Below are positions 37,401 through 52,100 of a stretch of 64,000 nucleotides of DNA, piece after piece. The translations under genes were made by a program, and so were the position numbers. The number at the start of each line of letters is the position of its first letter. Within the stretch, counting starts at the first letter, position 1. A model generated the notes under the pieces. The model saw only the letters and a program-made list of their open reading frames with translations. It was not told the DNA's origin and did not search any database. Source of the DNA: Saxidomus purpurata (taxonomy: Eukaryota; Mollusca; Bivalvia; Venerida; Veneridae); assembly GCA_022818135.1 (NCBI GenBank), contig JAFMSR010000015.1, positions 22,442,706-22,506,705 of the forward strand, written 5' to 3'.

Positions 37401-40400
37401 AGTTGTCAAATTTGCGGATATCGTGCGTGTAACGTGCGTATAACGTGTGTGCGCTCATTATGTATTTTTTCAATCGTACATCGTGTATCATATCGTATCA
37501 TTCATCGTGCAACGTGCACCATATACTATACATGATATACGATAGACGATATACGATTCCCGGTACACGATAGGCCTATACGGTATACGAGTTGATGTTT
37601 TAATCTGTCGTGAATTGTTTGATTATGCGTGATCTCCGCAAAAAGAAACAAAGTGCTGACTTCACATTGTTTTATTTTCATTCGTAAATGCAATACGGGC
37701 AATAATGAATTCCGGTACAGGTCGAAGACAGTTTACACCTGAAAAACGAAATTTAATTCTATTTTATCGAGGCAAAGGACATAATTTGTCCCCCATCTTA
37801 ACTGTTGTTGTCACGGCATTCTCCTAAGTGCAGTCTACAAGGAAGTTCATTAGGAAGTATAAGATGACAAGGAACATCAACTACTTTCGCGAAATGAACA
37901 GGGTGGGGTATTTTCTCTTTTTTTTTTTCATTTTAATGCCGTTCGTTTTTACATGACAGATAGCATGCAATATGAACTGCACACAATTAAAAATTGCGAT
38001 CTCATATTATTGCAACAGTACACTGAACTGTAAGCCATACCTGCTAAAACAAATGAAAATAGATGCTTGTTCTGCACCAAACACCATAATATGATATGAT
38101 GTAACCAAGCTAATTTATATTGGGTGGATAAAGATATTATGACGAATCAACGATAAATTTACAAAATCAGTTTAAGTCCGAGCAAAAAGTAATACCGAGA
38201 CAGTACCTTCTTGTTTAGGGTAATCCTCGTATTCCTTAAAAACATAATTTATTGAAAAGATAATTATGCTGGCTGCCAAAAACCAAATGGACAGTGGTGG
38301 TTTCGTGTGGTGGTGCTTTGAAGAAATTAACTTAAATTTTACGCCTACTTTCTCGCAGCTCAGGATCAATACCCTGTCGAAGTCACTCACATGTGTTAAA
38401 ATTTGACACTTACTTTAAAACACCTAGATTATCCGCACCTAGGTAAACTGTGGACATTTGAAAAATACAGAAGTCTTTTTTCTATTGTGTAATTAATTGA
38501 TCTAATAAATTGTGTCTCATTAAACGGACACCACATTGTTATAGAGAAGCAAAACAGAGTTCGTGAAATAAAACAAAAACAATCAAAATTTAAGAAAAAT
38601 GTCAAAAAGTCAAAAGTAATCGTATAACGTGTACTTCGTCTATCGTGTAGCGTGCGCTTCGTATATCGTTCATATCACTCATATCGTGTATCGTTCTGAA
38701 TCGTGAGCCGTGTATTTACCGTGCGTGTAAAGTGAGTGTATCATGCACTCAGTGTGACAACTCTTACGTTCCGACTACTGTACTTGTCACATGTACACTT
38801 GCATAGAATCACTCTGTAAAGATTAATATCATGCATGTAATCCTTAAATGACTGCGATACATGATAGGCTTGAAATGGTTAAAAATATTCTTAGACATCT
38901 TTAAATTTAAATTTCCTATAAAATAAGAGATCAAAGATATAGACGCTACGTTAGCAAGTAGTATGTCTGTTCTTATAACATGTAAATTCAACATACTTTT
39001 ATATAGTATGACATATAATTTAACAAAACAATAAATGCCCAAACATTAATCTGTTACTCCAGTTTGCAATATTTGTTTCACTAATTATGTGTATTGCAAC
39101 AAAAGGTGTAAAAATTACATCCAGAATTTCTGCACCTTTTCTGGTGATTCTGACAGGTAAATTGGTTTGACCATCGCTTTGCTGTGGATCTGCAAGTATG
39201 CACATAAACGTTCTCCTCGTGTCTTCTTCCCTTACATCTATTATGTGCAATCTAGCTTCCTTAACTGACTGATTCCGGCTAAAAAAATTATGTTCATCTT
39301 AAACAGTTTTAGTTTAAAATGCATAAAGAGAACACATGTATACTTGTTTCGTTCGAATTCAATTGTGCGATAGAGCTGTTTTTACTTTAAAATTTATTTC
39401 ATTTAATCATTTACCAAAAAAGCTTAGCAGGAAATGAACAATGTTCCTACAAAATAAGACTGCCCTAAAGACTTGATAGCATTTGGTTGATCAATTTTAG
39501 ATAAGTTATATACTGATATATTACTATTTAATCATATGCAAAACCATAAAACATGTGCTTTGGTCAAATAAATGATATGTTTAAAACACTAGTGCCATGG
39601 TGGTTCACCAGAAGATCTCATGTCAACCAGTTTCGGGCCTGACCTCAAGATCACTGAGACAAACATTCTGACCACTAGGATGTTTGAGTTAAAACAGATG
39701 ATCTTAACAGACTTACTATGACTTTGAAAAAATGGAGGCTTGTTTTATTTTTGACTAGTACAACGTTTCAAAAGCCACTTAAGATAGTCTTGAAAATGAC
39801 GATGAAATTATCAAGACAAACATTCCAAACAAGTGGCATGAAGATAGGCTCCGAAATTGAATATGCAAGAGATAATTTATGTGACAGACAGGTAAAATAT
39901 ATATAATGACGGACGCTTGGCAATTATAATAGCTGAATATATAAACACGTTGTTTTCCTGTTAACTTTAAAAGCTTAAATATAATTAATCTTTGTAGAGT
40001 CAGTGACTCAACTGTGCTTGCTAGCACAAAAGCTTTAACTGTTTTTATCTAGCAATGTGGTTTCTGAAAAAGAACACATGTAGCTTCTTGAGTACGAGTA
40101 TTTAGCATATTTACATCTCAAAGTATTCCACTTTGTATCTTGAACTTATCTCTTCTATACTTCGGTTAAATTGATTTTCAAGTTTCCACATAACTAACTG
40201 AATATCACCATGATCATGACAGCCAAAGTAACCCGTGCAAGGCAGTGTAATGTTCCCACCATACTCGAATATAGTCTTATTCTCTGGAAATGGCGATGTA
40301 GCAAATGGTCCTTTAGCAAGTTGATCACATTCTAAAACAACATTATAATGTTTTTATTACTGAATGTTGACAGTTGATGCTGAAATGCTGAAAATAAACA

Positions 40401-42018
40401 TGATAAACAAAAGAAGACATAACAAGTTTCACCTACAGATTCAAATAAAAAACATGAAAGTTGGTCAATAAAATGATGTCGGTCATATGTGCCAACTGTA
40501 ACATCCGGCCGGCATGCATAATAACTGACGTTTGAACTACTAACACTTAAATCTACTAGGTGCATTTGACAAATCAATTAACATGTGAAAGTGGTATTAT
40601 GCTGGCAAATTGAAATGTTCTATTTATGAATGGTAGTCCCATTTTAGGTTCACTGCCATCTTAAAATATACACATATATACATAAGGACCATGGGGACAT
40701 TTTGTAATTTCAAGTGTACATGCATGTCATAATCTGTAATTGGACAGATGCGACCGAGGAGAACTTTGCTTTAGACCAATTCTGGTAAAAAAAGTTCAGC
40801 TGAATAAATATTTTACACAGAGTTTATAGATTGACTGACTATATATTAAATTTGATAACAAGATTTTTTTAAATTTTACATGGTAAATAATATCAACAAG
40901 TAGATCTTAGCCGAAATGTAAAATGATATAATAATACATCTAACCTATAACAACCAGGTCAGTGATATGCTGTATAACCTTTGATTCATTAGCAACGTCA
41001 CATCGGTATCGTGTTTGGTCAGTTTGCTTTGCATCATAAATTCGGAGTAATTGTCCTTTTTCTTCAACTGATGGTGAATTGTAATCTCCTTTAGGAGGAG
41101 GTGGAATCCTCTGCCATATTTTGTTGTGTTGTCTGTACCACGTGATACTCTCATACCCTTCTGCACAGCACGGGATAGCTATCGCATGACCGTGTCGGAC
41201 ATAATCTATAAATCCAAGTTGCTGTGTGAATTTTGGTTCATCTTAAAGAAGAAATTACATCTTTAATTTATCAAGTATCAACTTATTTACTAAATGTTTA
41301 AAGTGAGGCAGTAATATGGCACTTTATTAAATATACATGCAGTTTAATCAAATTTGATTTGCTTCTGATATATCTTTCTAGAGACACAATATTTAATCTA
41401 CTGAGAAAGTTGTTACTTAAAGTTCCAGGATCACATTATTTTACTGATATAGAAAAACAATGATAGGGTAATGATAGAGCCATGTTCTATTCTATGTTCT
41501 ATAAGGCCTTTCTTATTTTTTGCAATATCATTGAAATATGACTTCACTATATAGTTCATTTTCGCCAATAAGACGTCTGTTTTGGTAAAATAAGAGCTAC
41601 TTGTAATTGTGATCCTGGGACTTTAAATGTGTGAAAGAATCATCTTGTTTTGATATTAAGATATGATAAGCAACAATGATGACATATGACTGTCAATGTG
41701 TAATATCCATTTAACATTCGCTTATATTGTGCAGTTAGAAGATATCGTAATTCACAGACATCGCAAAAACAAGCCATTGTGTCTAATATTCAAACAGATT
41801 CTTTTAAAAGTTAGAGATTGCGATATAGTGAAATAAATATGTTTTGGAAATTTTCCAGTTTACATGACATCGCTCGTATCGTCAAAATAAAGAAATAGTG
41901 AATTACCAGATGACTTTTGCTCTGGACAATATCCGAATGTCATAGACATTATTCTAGTTGTAATTATAAAAACCTTCACCACAAGATAAACTGACGGTAC
42001 CATTTTGCCGAAGGACAT
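34485..42018 (-). CDS. Gene C: Ig-Ig-TM-TIR receptor, interleukin-1-receptor-like
   Basis: Seven coding exons (42018-41907, 41241-40945, 40331-40115, 39278-39136, 37104-36937, 35581-35450, 35128-34485) join to 571 codons including the stop. All introns are GT/AG, with phases 1,1,2,1,1,1. The leader is residues 1 to about 29. Ig1 (about 38-136) shows CCAEGYESITWYRQ, PPPPKGDYNS and YRCDV. Ig2 (137-255) shows CDQLAKGP, CTGYFGC and FMCIL. The membrane helix is about 263-287. The TIR domain starts at about 317 with YNLFIYHAVEDED (box 1), continues through ITADIQGN (box-2 position, no RDxxPG) and SAMVMFLYSDALRED, and has FW of box 3 at 481-482. About 40 extra acidic residues precede box 3. An 80-residue tail ends in DDVFTYDQ, nearly the same as in D. 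TIR domains of this class recruit adaptors in innate signalling (family knowledge). The ligand is unknown. The first exon has an acceptor before the ATG (42029-42030), so a 5' untranslated exon is expected. Confidence 0.92.
35830..36620. repeat. Interspersed repeat in TM-TIR intron of gene C
   Basis: Four to five units of ~140 bp with 'gacattgacctgga', 'gttctgcacatcgtcttgat' and 'tttcatgaaaatcctt', ending in a 'gaccgaccgac'-type stretch. The block at 50690-51300 in gene D is the same insertion, so it predates the duplication. Confidence 0.75.
37381..38782. mobile_element. 1.4-kb inverted-repeat element with 'atatcgt' subterminal repeats, in gene C intron
   Basis: Ends 'tacagtagtgggaacgtaac' and the complement of 'gttccgactactgta' form ~28-bp inverted repeats. 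Both subterminal zones (37410-37600 and 38620-38750) hold many short 'cgtatatcgt' and 'atcgtg' units. At 37711-37870 a plus-strand frame (QFTPEKRNLILFYRGKG...) weakly recalls the helix-turn-helix start of a Tc1-type transposase and is then broken. It is absent from gene D. Confidence 0.7.
41415..41545 (+). repeat. ~200-bp dispersed repeat, copy 2 (short)
   Basis: Starts 'aaagttccaggatcaca' and ends 'tttgcaatatcattgaa'. It lies in intron 1 of gene C. Confidence 0.65.
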
Positions 42019-42602
42019 GACTCCTGCTCTGAAATACCAAGCATTAAGACTTATTTAGATAAATGTTGTGCAGGATTGCCATAAGTTTAATATATGGCAA
42101 GTAAAGCTGTGAAATTAATTTAAACAACAATTGGGTTGTTAACACCGTTCACATGTTATAAATAATTTTAAAAATAGTATCAACTCAATATCAATCTTGG
42201 ACTCGTTGTTACTTAAATCAACAGTGACATCTGAAAAAAGTTGCCCATGATCTTTGAACTCAATACGTCTAGAGCATGAAGAACTGTGAATACTTCTCAT
42301 ACCCATTGATATAAGTTTACTTCATAAATAATATGTATAGAGATTATCTAATTCAGTAAATTACATGAGTGACGTCACAAAGTATATAACATTAGAAAAA
42401 TAATTCATTGATATAATCTACAAATGATTAAATATTGAAACATTTTGTAGATCTAGATCATATTAATTTAGCAATTCAAGTATTATCAATAGTAACATAT
42501 GTGATGGAATAATTCCTGATTTACATGTATTCAATAATTACTTTCATAAAAAGAAATAAACTCAATACCTCGACCATTGCGTGAAATAAAATACATAGAG
42601 GA

Positions 42603-42763
42603 AAATTGTTGGTTTCGGTGTAAGATCTCGTTATAATTTCACCGAGTGCGCACCAAAAGTGATATATTCACGAATGGCGCAGCCACGAGTGAAAATAACA
42701 ATTTTTGGTGCTCACGAGTGAAACTAACGTGATATGACACAGATACCAACAATTTTTTCTGTT
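42603..42763. repeat. Foldback hairpin upstream of gene C
   Basis: Ends 'aaattgttggtttcggtgt' and 'acagataccaacaattttt' are near-inverses. Inner short inverted 'cacgagtg/cactcgtg'-type motifs follow. A smaller hairpin ('gtttggatgcgaa' / 'ttcgcatccaaac') lies at 43034-43110. Confidence 0.7.
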
Positions 42764-43699
42764 TATTTTATGGTTAAAACTCTATTTTTATTGAGATTGT
42801 TTCTATAAAATACCGAAAATGGCGGGAAACATCAGCAGAAAACATAGCGCAAATGACGTCATTTAAACGACGTCATCGTCGCTTGGTTTCCAGCATTAAT
42901 AACGTTCGGTATACTTTTTGACGTAAATCCGGGTTAAAGATTGCAAAAACAGTGAAAAATAAAAGATGGTAATCTGTGGAATATCACTTTTATTTCACTG
43001 AGAAAACTCAATAATTCACTGGAAAACAATAAATAAAGTTGGTTGTTTGGATGCGAAAAATTAAATCACTCGTGCTACGTACTCGTTATATCTACTTCGC
43101 ATCCAAACGTCTGACTATATTCTATTCAATGATAAAATACAGGGAGACATTTATAACTTCTTAATCCAGTTCAAAAGAAAACGTTTTTCGGGATTTTCAC
43201 AATCAGTGTTATTTCGAATAATGCAAGCACACATATTTCATAAAAAAGTACTGTAAGGTGTGTACAGACTGATCGCAATATCTGTTATCTGTACCACTTA
43301 ATCTAAGCATTTAATTCATTCTGTCTTATCTACAAAATTATTGCTTTTATCGGATAACTTTTAAGGAGGTTATTATTTGATCAGACTTTTGGTTATATCT
43401 GTGAAGACAAAGACTAAAGGCGATAATCAGGTATGTAATACATGTATAAAGAAAATGACATCTATTATTACAATAATGGTAACACTAAATAGCCATAGAT
43501 TCGTAAATGATTTTGTTTTGAAATTATATCACAAGTACTTTCTAAAACACGTGAAACATATCAGTTTTTAACACGAAATATTGTGAACAACTGTCACTAG
43601 AAGCATTCAGGGAGTGTGGAAAATCTATTTCGTAATGATCTAAATATTTCTTCAACGTTTGTCGTATGATGACAGTCGACCATGTCGGATGTTTTTAAT

Positions 43700-46000
43700 T
43701 ATGCTGATATGCAAAATAAGTTCTTAAGCTCCCCAGACTCATTTCAAATGAAATCAAAGTCGAATAGAGAGAAGCAATATGGACTCATCTGTGTCTTGTC
43801 TAAGGACACAACCCTCGTGTCACTGGTGAGAATCGAACTGAGGGCCCCCGGTGTTGAGGCGCACGCACTATCACTGCTGTTTCACACAATGCCATTCGTT
43901 TGCTACATGTAATAACTGTTCGCTAGTTTTGGATCATTTCCTTATATCGACAGTCAGTTAAACTCATACACGCATTAATGGCAATAGCAAACAAAAACTA
44001 AATAAAATATGAATTAATATGATGCATACAAATTCAGCACATGAAATTGTAAATAAATTGTAGAACAACTATCAGATACATACTGTAGTGACGCAGAGTT
44101 TGACACCCACGAATACGATGTTTTATTTTACTTTGAATAAATGTTATGCCGTGGTATATTGATAATTTACTACAATAACAGTAAATTTGATCATAAGTTA
44201 AGATATAATCGTTTAAATGTTTTTAAAAATGGAAATAACTTACAAAAGCCAACGTACCTTGCATGTAACATCAACAATCTCAATCTACTTCCTGTATTGG
44301 AAATGGGAGAGATTAATTCTTTGAATGTGCACAAAACATCTTCAAAACCGCTATGATTAATGCCTACAATGATTACGTAATGTTAAACTGCGGCGAACCT
44401 AATTTTAGGACTTTTGCCATTTTCAGATGTTTCGTTCTTTTCAGGTTCATGTACACTTTTCAGGTATTTACCCTTTGTCCTGTAAGGAAATAATACTTTT
44501 GACTTGTTTTAAAGGTAGTACTGCTTTTTCATCAATCATTGTGTCCTTTGCGATAAAAGGGAACTAATCGTACAAACACTTAAGTTTCATCTGCACAAGA
44601 GTGAATGCTATTAGCTAGGAAGTCGATGTACAAGTATTTTCAATTGGTTTAAGAGTATTATCGTTTTTTCGATCAATCGTGTGAAAGGATAATGATCTTT
44701 TTTATGAGATTGATATCTTGGAAAAGACACTTTCCATCTAAGATATATTATCTAATGTGAGATAAGTACACTTATACATTGTGTATAGTTGTATGGTTGT
44801 ACAGACGCCTGTAACATTTTTCATACGAATAATTTATCCGTAGCTGGTGGTTTAGTTGTAATTTCACTTGAGGCAGATCATACTTAACCCTTTTCATTGT
44901 TTAATCATTAATAGCACCGGGATTTTCAACGGGTTGTATGAATAGTGCAAGAAGTGGTCGTAAGCCACAGTAAATTGTTTACTTTGACCACAATGTAGGT
45001 GCATAAAATAACTAGCGGAAAAGGATATGAAATAAAAAATTTCAAAACCCATTGAAAATACCGGTCCAATAAATGCTTAAAACAAGGAAAAGGGTTATAA
45101 TATAATAATTTAACTACAAACACGCGGAAGTAAAACATTTTAATCATAAAAATGCCAACAAAATGAAACAGCACAGTTTTATAAATTTAAAGTAGATCTG
45201 TTAATGTGTTACAACGAGGAAAGTATTCATAGCTGATTTTATAAAAAAAAAAAACACTAAATAATTGATAAGCTACAATGAAATCAGAATTACCAGGATA
45301 CCGTGATCATACAATAGCAAGGAAAGGATCAACGCGCTGGACTGGTAATCCAGGGATTGGAGGTGCAAGACCCCCCCCCCCTCCTGGTCAGATGATCCTA
45401 TTGCAGTCCAGATCAGAGATTGGCTAAAAAAAGTACAGGAAAAACCGTAAGATTAAATGAGGCATTACCTGATTGGTAGAAAAGGTTGTGTTTACAAATG
45501 AAAAATACTCATTTGAAAAATAAAAAGCAATGTCTTCTGCACGCGAATGAATATTTTAAGACTGGTTATCATAATAAATAACACTGAAATCGCCATATGA
45601 ATTGAAGGTGTACACATACGGTTTAGACCCCTAAATCTCACCTGATCTGAGTGGGGTGGTTGTCTCCCTTGCCAAATTGTAAAAAACTGGGTTGGTCATG
45701 CCCATATAAAAACAGCATTTTCTGGTGTCTGAGAGACTATTCTGTTCGAAATAAGCAATTTCATTGGTCAACACTCTTTAGGTGGGTATGACACAGGGTC
45801 ACCTTTTGACTAGATTTATAATGTAAGTCAATGGGGAAAACAATAGGAGTATCTGACCTCCTCCGCTTATGTAAGTTACGGTATTTGGATGCAACTTTAA
45901 ACCGTGTATGATCACTTCAGCTATAATTCAGATTTCTACATGTATGACATATTAAAAGTACACGGATCATGCGGGTGGAAAAACTTGTTTTAACTGAAAG
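43700..46000. other. Intergenic between the C and D blocks
   Basis: Holds a tRNA-like head (gcgctggactggtaatcc, about 45332) with a C-run after it. No gene recognised. Confidence 0.5.
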
Positions 46001-49000
46001 AAATAAGAAGGGAAGGTCTTGTATGGAACAATCATCTGTTACATAGATTTGATATATGACTAAACAGGAACAGAGACACACTATGATACAGTGAGAATCT
46101 AAAATAAAGATTTAAGTAAACGATTCCATTTATTATACAATATCTGGACATTTAACGAAAATTTTTCGGAATTCCAGAAATAGATTACTTGACTTAGTTA
46201 CGTTATCGAATTTCTCAGGATATATTTTGGGTAACACTGATCAGGACAAACAAAAGATGTCTGTATTTTGGGTCTTCTTGCCAAAAATAAATTAAGATTG
46301 GTAGGTAAACAATACTGTTGTTGTTGTTTTGTTTTTTTTGGCTCTAAAACACTTGATAATCTATCTTTTTTATCATTTTCATAAAAAACCTGAAACAAAA
46401 CCTAATGTTTCCTAATAATCTTTCAGAAAAAAGCTGTATCGATTTCTTAATGTCAGTATCTAGTATGTGTTACATAAAAAAGTGTTGTTGCACACACATT
46501 AAAACAAATGACCGTTTTACTGGTCGATGCCAAGATAGACGAAATCCAATAAGAACACTGTAATACTTGTAAATGCATTATTATGACACGCACGAAAACT
46601 GAACATTCAAAGCAGTTCACAAAACCCAATTTCAACAAAGACGCACGAACATGTATTAGCATTCAAAGAAGTTCTTATAAACAAAGATTTTGTTTGAATT
46701 TGTCACTACATACTTACTATAAAAACAACAAAGTTCACCATCCTCCAAACTTGCCTTTATGAAGGCATAAAGAAGTGTTACATTTGATACTTAGCAAATG
46801 AAGTATTTTACAACTTTTTCAGCATAAAAGATAAACAGTTTCAGTAGGCGGAAATTATCACAATTAAACAAGCACATACAAAACACCATAACAAAATGTA
46901 ACTGCAGATTGGTTTCTGAATTTCAAATCATTTTCAGCATTGTTATATGACAACATCAAAATCTGAATCTTATAGGGTTTTGTTCCAAATAAATACAATA
47001 AATTCGTGACTGAACTGAACCTGCACCAGCCGTTTTTAGAAATTGTCCATGTCACATAATCTGATTTCTTAAAAGTCTGATTTCAGTTCGACCCGTTTGA
47101 TTGTACTACCTGTAAAAATGCCTTTAAACCACTTCCTTATATAGATATTCAAAAATTCCCAATGCCGTGTTCCCATTTCAAATTCTAAGGGAAAGGAAGT
47201 TCAGAAAATAATTTGACTTTGAATAGAAGGACTTGTTAAGACGAACACACTGCTTATATAATTGCTAAATCAGGAGAACTCAATGTGAAGATATTAAAGA
47301 TCAATAAATTTCCAAAATGCAGGATCATGGAGGCGGCCATTTTGAATTTGTGATGTCACAGTGCTCTGATGAAATATTCATGCAGGTAAAAATGCTTAGC
47401 TAGAAACTTCAGCCTCAAAAACATATTAAATCATTCAAGAGAGGCGTGTCGAATACTGTGTCTTTTTGGTATATTTACTTAATGGAAGATTTTTCATAAC
47501 TTTTCTTAGACAGTTTTGATCTGATCTCAGAAGGGGTTAAGTTAACAATCTCTTAAATATCATCCTCTGCGTTCCCCTTTCAGAAGCAAATTGTTTCAAG
47601 TTACATTTTGGTCTATATTTAGACTTCGAAGAAGAAAAGATTGTATGTAAGAAGGTTCTGTTTCTAATTTCTTTTTAAAACCGACTGCTGCAGATTCGGT
47701 TCATATAGCAGGCGTGAAAATTAATACTATTTTATTTGAAATTCAGAAAGTGATATAGTTGGAAATGACATTTCAACTGAAAAATCTGTACCGCAGTTCT
47801 AAGACCAAAACTAAGAAAGATCATTTGGAAATTCTTACTTTCACTGAAAACAGGACTGAATGTCGCATTCTGACTTGCGTACACAAAACAAAGATCAAAT
47901 TGACAACTTCCATGCCAATGCAACTAGAATATAACATTGACAACAAAAACAAAAGGAACAACGCTAAAAAGTCGGAAAAATACAGCATAATATACAACGT
48001 ATTTAGTATACGAACAATAACATTATATGGAGAAATTTAAGTCTAGAAGTATCAAAACAAAATGTTTTAATTAAACGGCTACGATTCACGAATGCCTTCA
48101 AACATTTTGCACTTGCAGTATAATACGCACAATCACGTGATTTTATGAATAATCATTCAGTTACATTTAATGAACTGAAATGAAAGAAGAAACTTTGGAA
48201 CGAAAATTAGAATGATAAGTATTTTGAACCTCCATTGAAAGTACAAAATGTATCTAGGCCTTCACCTAAGATGCCATATAAACACAAAAAAGACATTTCC
48301 GCAAACAATTGTGTGGTGTAAGTTAACAGACATGCATAAGCGTATCAATTTTTTTTTATGAATTTCAATATTTATGTTATGTTACAAAATTTTAATTTAT
48401 TCCTGTCAAATATTAGCATAATACTATATGAGTACTATTTTTGAAGGGGTATTTATATTGGCTATATTGGCGATATTGGTAACGCTAAATATTAACATCG
48501 TCAACATAAGCCACGGCCAATAATCAAAGAGTGTTAAACTGTAATCCTTTTAAACTGCTTATTTAATCTGTATTTGATTGTACACAAATTTGTCTTAATT
48601 ACCGATGTTTAAAAGTTGCACCTGTAAAACATGTAGCATGTTTAAGTTTGGTTTATGTAAGCTTAGTTTCACTTGTTTAACTGTTGGATTTATGTCAAGA
48701 TTTAATTTTGGCGCCTGATCTGATTTACGACAATCGAAGACACCGTCAACCCAAAATACCTAAAAATTGCGAACATTTGTCACCGCAGATTAAGAGCGCC
48801 ACACAGTAATATAGTTACGATAATTTTTTTCTAAATTAACTTTACAATAATTTAACATGTGCAAAAATATCATAAACAGCAAATCTATGAATTTTTTAGA
48901 TGATATTTATACGCAGTCGTCCCTGTTCTTTCATTTTAGTATTAGTTCACTGAAGACAAATAAATGTCCTTTAAACAGATTCAGTTCAGGGGAAAAATAC

Positions 49001-49197
49001 TTGCTGTGGAGTGCAACATTAAATGAAGATTTTATTACATAACGTTCAACCAGACTAACGAAAGAATGAAAAGCAGTACTTTACAAGTTAAATTAGCCCT
49101 AAAACTCGACGTTGTGCAAATCAATCCGAGACACTTTCTCCTATGAAGTGTAACGACTTTTTGTCCATTACTATCAGTCTGTTTGAGTTTTAGATTA
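46001..49197. other. Downstream flank of gene D
   Basis: Direct copy of 31380-34484, with indels. No exon found. Confidence 0.5.
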
Positions 49198-52100
49198 TCA
49201 TTGATCATAATTGAAAACATCATCAGAGATCGGACCTAATTCTACAATGTCACTGTTTCGATCTAGGGGATGGCTACATAAGAGTGGTTGTTCCGCTGAT
49301 GAAATCCTATCTCTTGCTACTCTCTCCCTTCTTGATTGTTGTTTTTGATAAACAAACTTCGGAATTTTATTCTGCAATGAACACAAAAAATTGTCCATTT
49401 TTCTTTTGTTTGTTTTGTCAGCTGGAACCTTTATCCTTGGAAGGAATCTCCAAAATTTCAGATTGTCACCAATTGCCATCTCTTTTATGTTATTGGCTGA
49501 AGCTCCTTCTGTGCCCTCATTCTCTGCAACTATTTCTGCAATACTGTGATTTTCATTATCTCTATTAACTACTTCGCCATGATCATCATCATCAATATTC
49601 CCTTCTAATATTCTATTTCTTTCATTAGCATGTTGTGTCCAAGTCATGACTTCTTTTGGTTTATAATCTACCACCTCTAGAAACATGATATCTTTACCTT
49701 TTCTGTCGTTTATAAATGATTGTATGAGAAAGTAGGCCAGATCGTCTTTTCGTAGGGCATCAGAATAAAGAAACATAACCATGGCACTCTTGGCACTTTC
49801 CTCAAAGAATACATCTATTACATCTGGAATTAAGAATACTTAGCATGCAATAAGCTGTTCTAACTAGTTGTTAGATGTTCTAATATAAAATACCGTCGTA
49901 GAAAATGTCATTGAAGTTAAAAACTTGACCGGGTAAAGCTAACAATACTTGCTTTTTCATAGAACGTTTCAGAACATGTAAATACAGCGTATTTAGTCGA
50001 TATTAAAATAAACGCCAAACAAAAGCATTTCTGTTCAGAACAACTCGAAGTTGAATAATTACTAAAAGAAATCCCATCAAAACCTGAAGACAATGTTTTA
50101 CCTCTGGTCAATTGACGAAACTATATCTTATATTGAATTAATAGGCTACCTACACTCATAATTGTCTTTGAAGTTAAAAACTTTAAATCTATACTAGTAT
50201 ATATTTACAGAACAGAGTAAAATACCTGACCGACTTAAGTTCTTAATTTTTACTTTTTTTACAGAATATTTTAAAACATCTAAATGCAACGTATTTGGTC
50301 GATGTTAAATTTAACAATGATGAATGCACGAAACTTTATTTTGTTACTGAAGTAGATCTATATATATATACAGAACTTGAGTAAATTTACTAACTTTGAT
50401 TGCCCTTTATATCAGCTGTAATATGAACCTCATAATACAAGTGAGTCAGCTTGAGTTTGATATTTCTTGCTATTTCCTCGTCCTCCATAGCATGATATAT
50501 GAATAAGTTATAGCAGTACTTCTCTGTAAGACAATAAATGTAGGAAAAGTCACATATAATACAAAAACAAACTAGAGTTTTCATTGAACATCATAAAATA
50601 CCATCGCAAATGCACTTTGTCACAAGAAAAGGCTTCATTCATTACCCAAACCCAAATAACAATATGGCATGCTCATTTGAAATTCCGCATGTGTTTCGGG
50701 AGTTACAAAGTGGACATAAAAATAAGTCACACGAATTTTATCCCTAAATGTTATCTTGACAAGATAGCTGAGATACACTACATAAGTTTCATGAAAATCC
50801 TTCAAGTAGCCTGAATAGCCTCATGAACTTTGACCATTAACTGTGAAATTGACTGGCATAGTTTCAACATAATATGATTATGTTTTGTTTGTCATATTAA
50901 TAACCAGAACATTTGACTTAACTCTAATTAAGGAGACCTTTGACCCCTAAATGTGACCCCGACCTTGATCGTCTCCTTGAGTTAACACTTCGACCAACTT
51001 GCAAGAAAATCGTTTAGGGGTTTATGATCAACTATTGTATGTATGTCTTTGACCTTGATTTACACAGTTCGAACATGGGTTCTGCATATCATCTTGATAA
51101 GATAAAAATTTGACAAAAAATTTACGAATATTCCTCAAGGAATATAGAAGAGATGGAGTGTGCACACCTCTAAATGTGACATTGACCGTGTTAAAGTGTG
51201 TTTGGAACCTGAGTTCTGCACGTCGTCTTGATTAGATGAACATTTGACCCACGTTTCATGAAAATCATACAAGGGACTCAAGAGATATCGAGCGGACTCG
51301 AAACACCAAAGCCATAAGTGTTAAAGAAAGATTTTTTAAGGTGACGTGTTAAGAAAGAATTACCACAGAGAGTGAACAAAATTATCAACAAGCCATGAAA
51401 CGTGTCGTTCTGATACAAAAATGTAGACTTATATATCATATCCGACTTATTCTGCATTTCTTTCTCCGCACGTTTTATTATAAAGTAAACGTATTTACCG
51501 TCAGCGGTCCTAGGGCCAAGGGTTGATATTCTGCTACTAAAGTAGAGCCTGATCTGTGGACCATATAGCCATCGTAGAGATGTCACTGAACTGATAACTA
51601 GAATAACAAACAAACCACAACCACCTAATATCAGACCAATCATTAGCCAGGAGATCTGCGGAATTTCTGAAAGAATACATTAATGTAAAAATATATGAAC
51701 ATATATTTAGCACTGATTAAGCATACAACTGTACAATTTCGTCTAGTTTCAATATAGAGAAAAATGCATGCACATGTATAATGATAATCCGCTTATTTTG
51801 CATGGTTGATGTTGATTTCTATCTAAAAATAATTCAACAAACACAAATTGAAGTTACTAAGTTTTACAAGCATTCAAATCATTTAAAGTGTATAAACAGC
51901 TTACCAGACCATTATGATGTTTTGCAGTTTTTAAGGGAAAATGATATACATGTACATCAACATGCCAAATTCGCACTTGCAAGGCATCACTATGTTGAGA
52001 TTAAATAACATGAATCTTAAATTACTGCAATCCATGAAAGCCTTGAAATTATTAAAAAGTTCAAATGTCTTTAAAAATGTAGGGATCAAAAATATAGACG

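Larger units (their letters stand above)
30760..43700. repeat. Segmental duplication, left copy (carries gene C)
   Basis: Similarity to 44880-61100 includes the downstream flank ('ttgccaaaa' block at 31670 and 46280; 'aaaccgactg' block at 33195 and 47680), all C and D exons, and the far upstream flank ('gtcggatgttt' at 43684 and 61081). Edges are approximate. Confidence 0.7.

Noticed and set aside
38172..38390. Minus-strand frame with a hydrophobic stretch, inside a gene C intron
   Set aside because: Lies within the inverted-repeat element at 37381-38782 and cannot be joined in phase to C exons without replacing the clear membrane exon at 37104-36937.
40945..41166. Minus-strand frame starting MQKGMRVSRG
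   Set aside because: Wrong frame of the Ig1 exon of gene C; 54211-54423 is the same shadow in gene D.
43682..43912. 76-codon plus-strand frame
   Set aside because: Contains a tRNA-like stretch and lies at the edge of the duplicated block; the other copy (about 61080) does not keep the frame.
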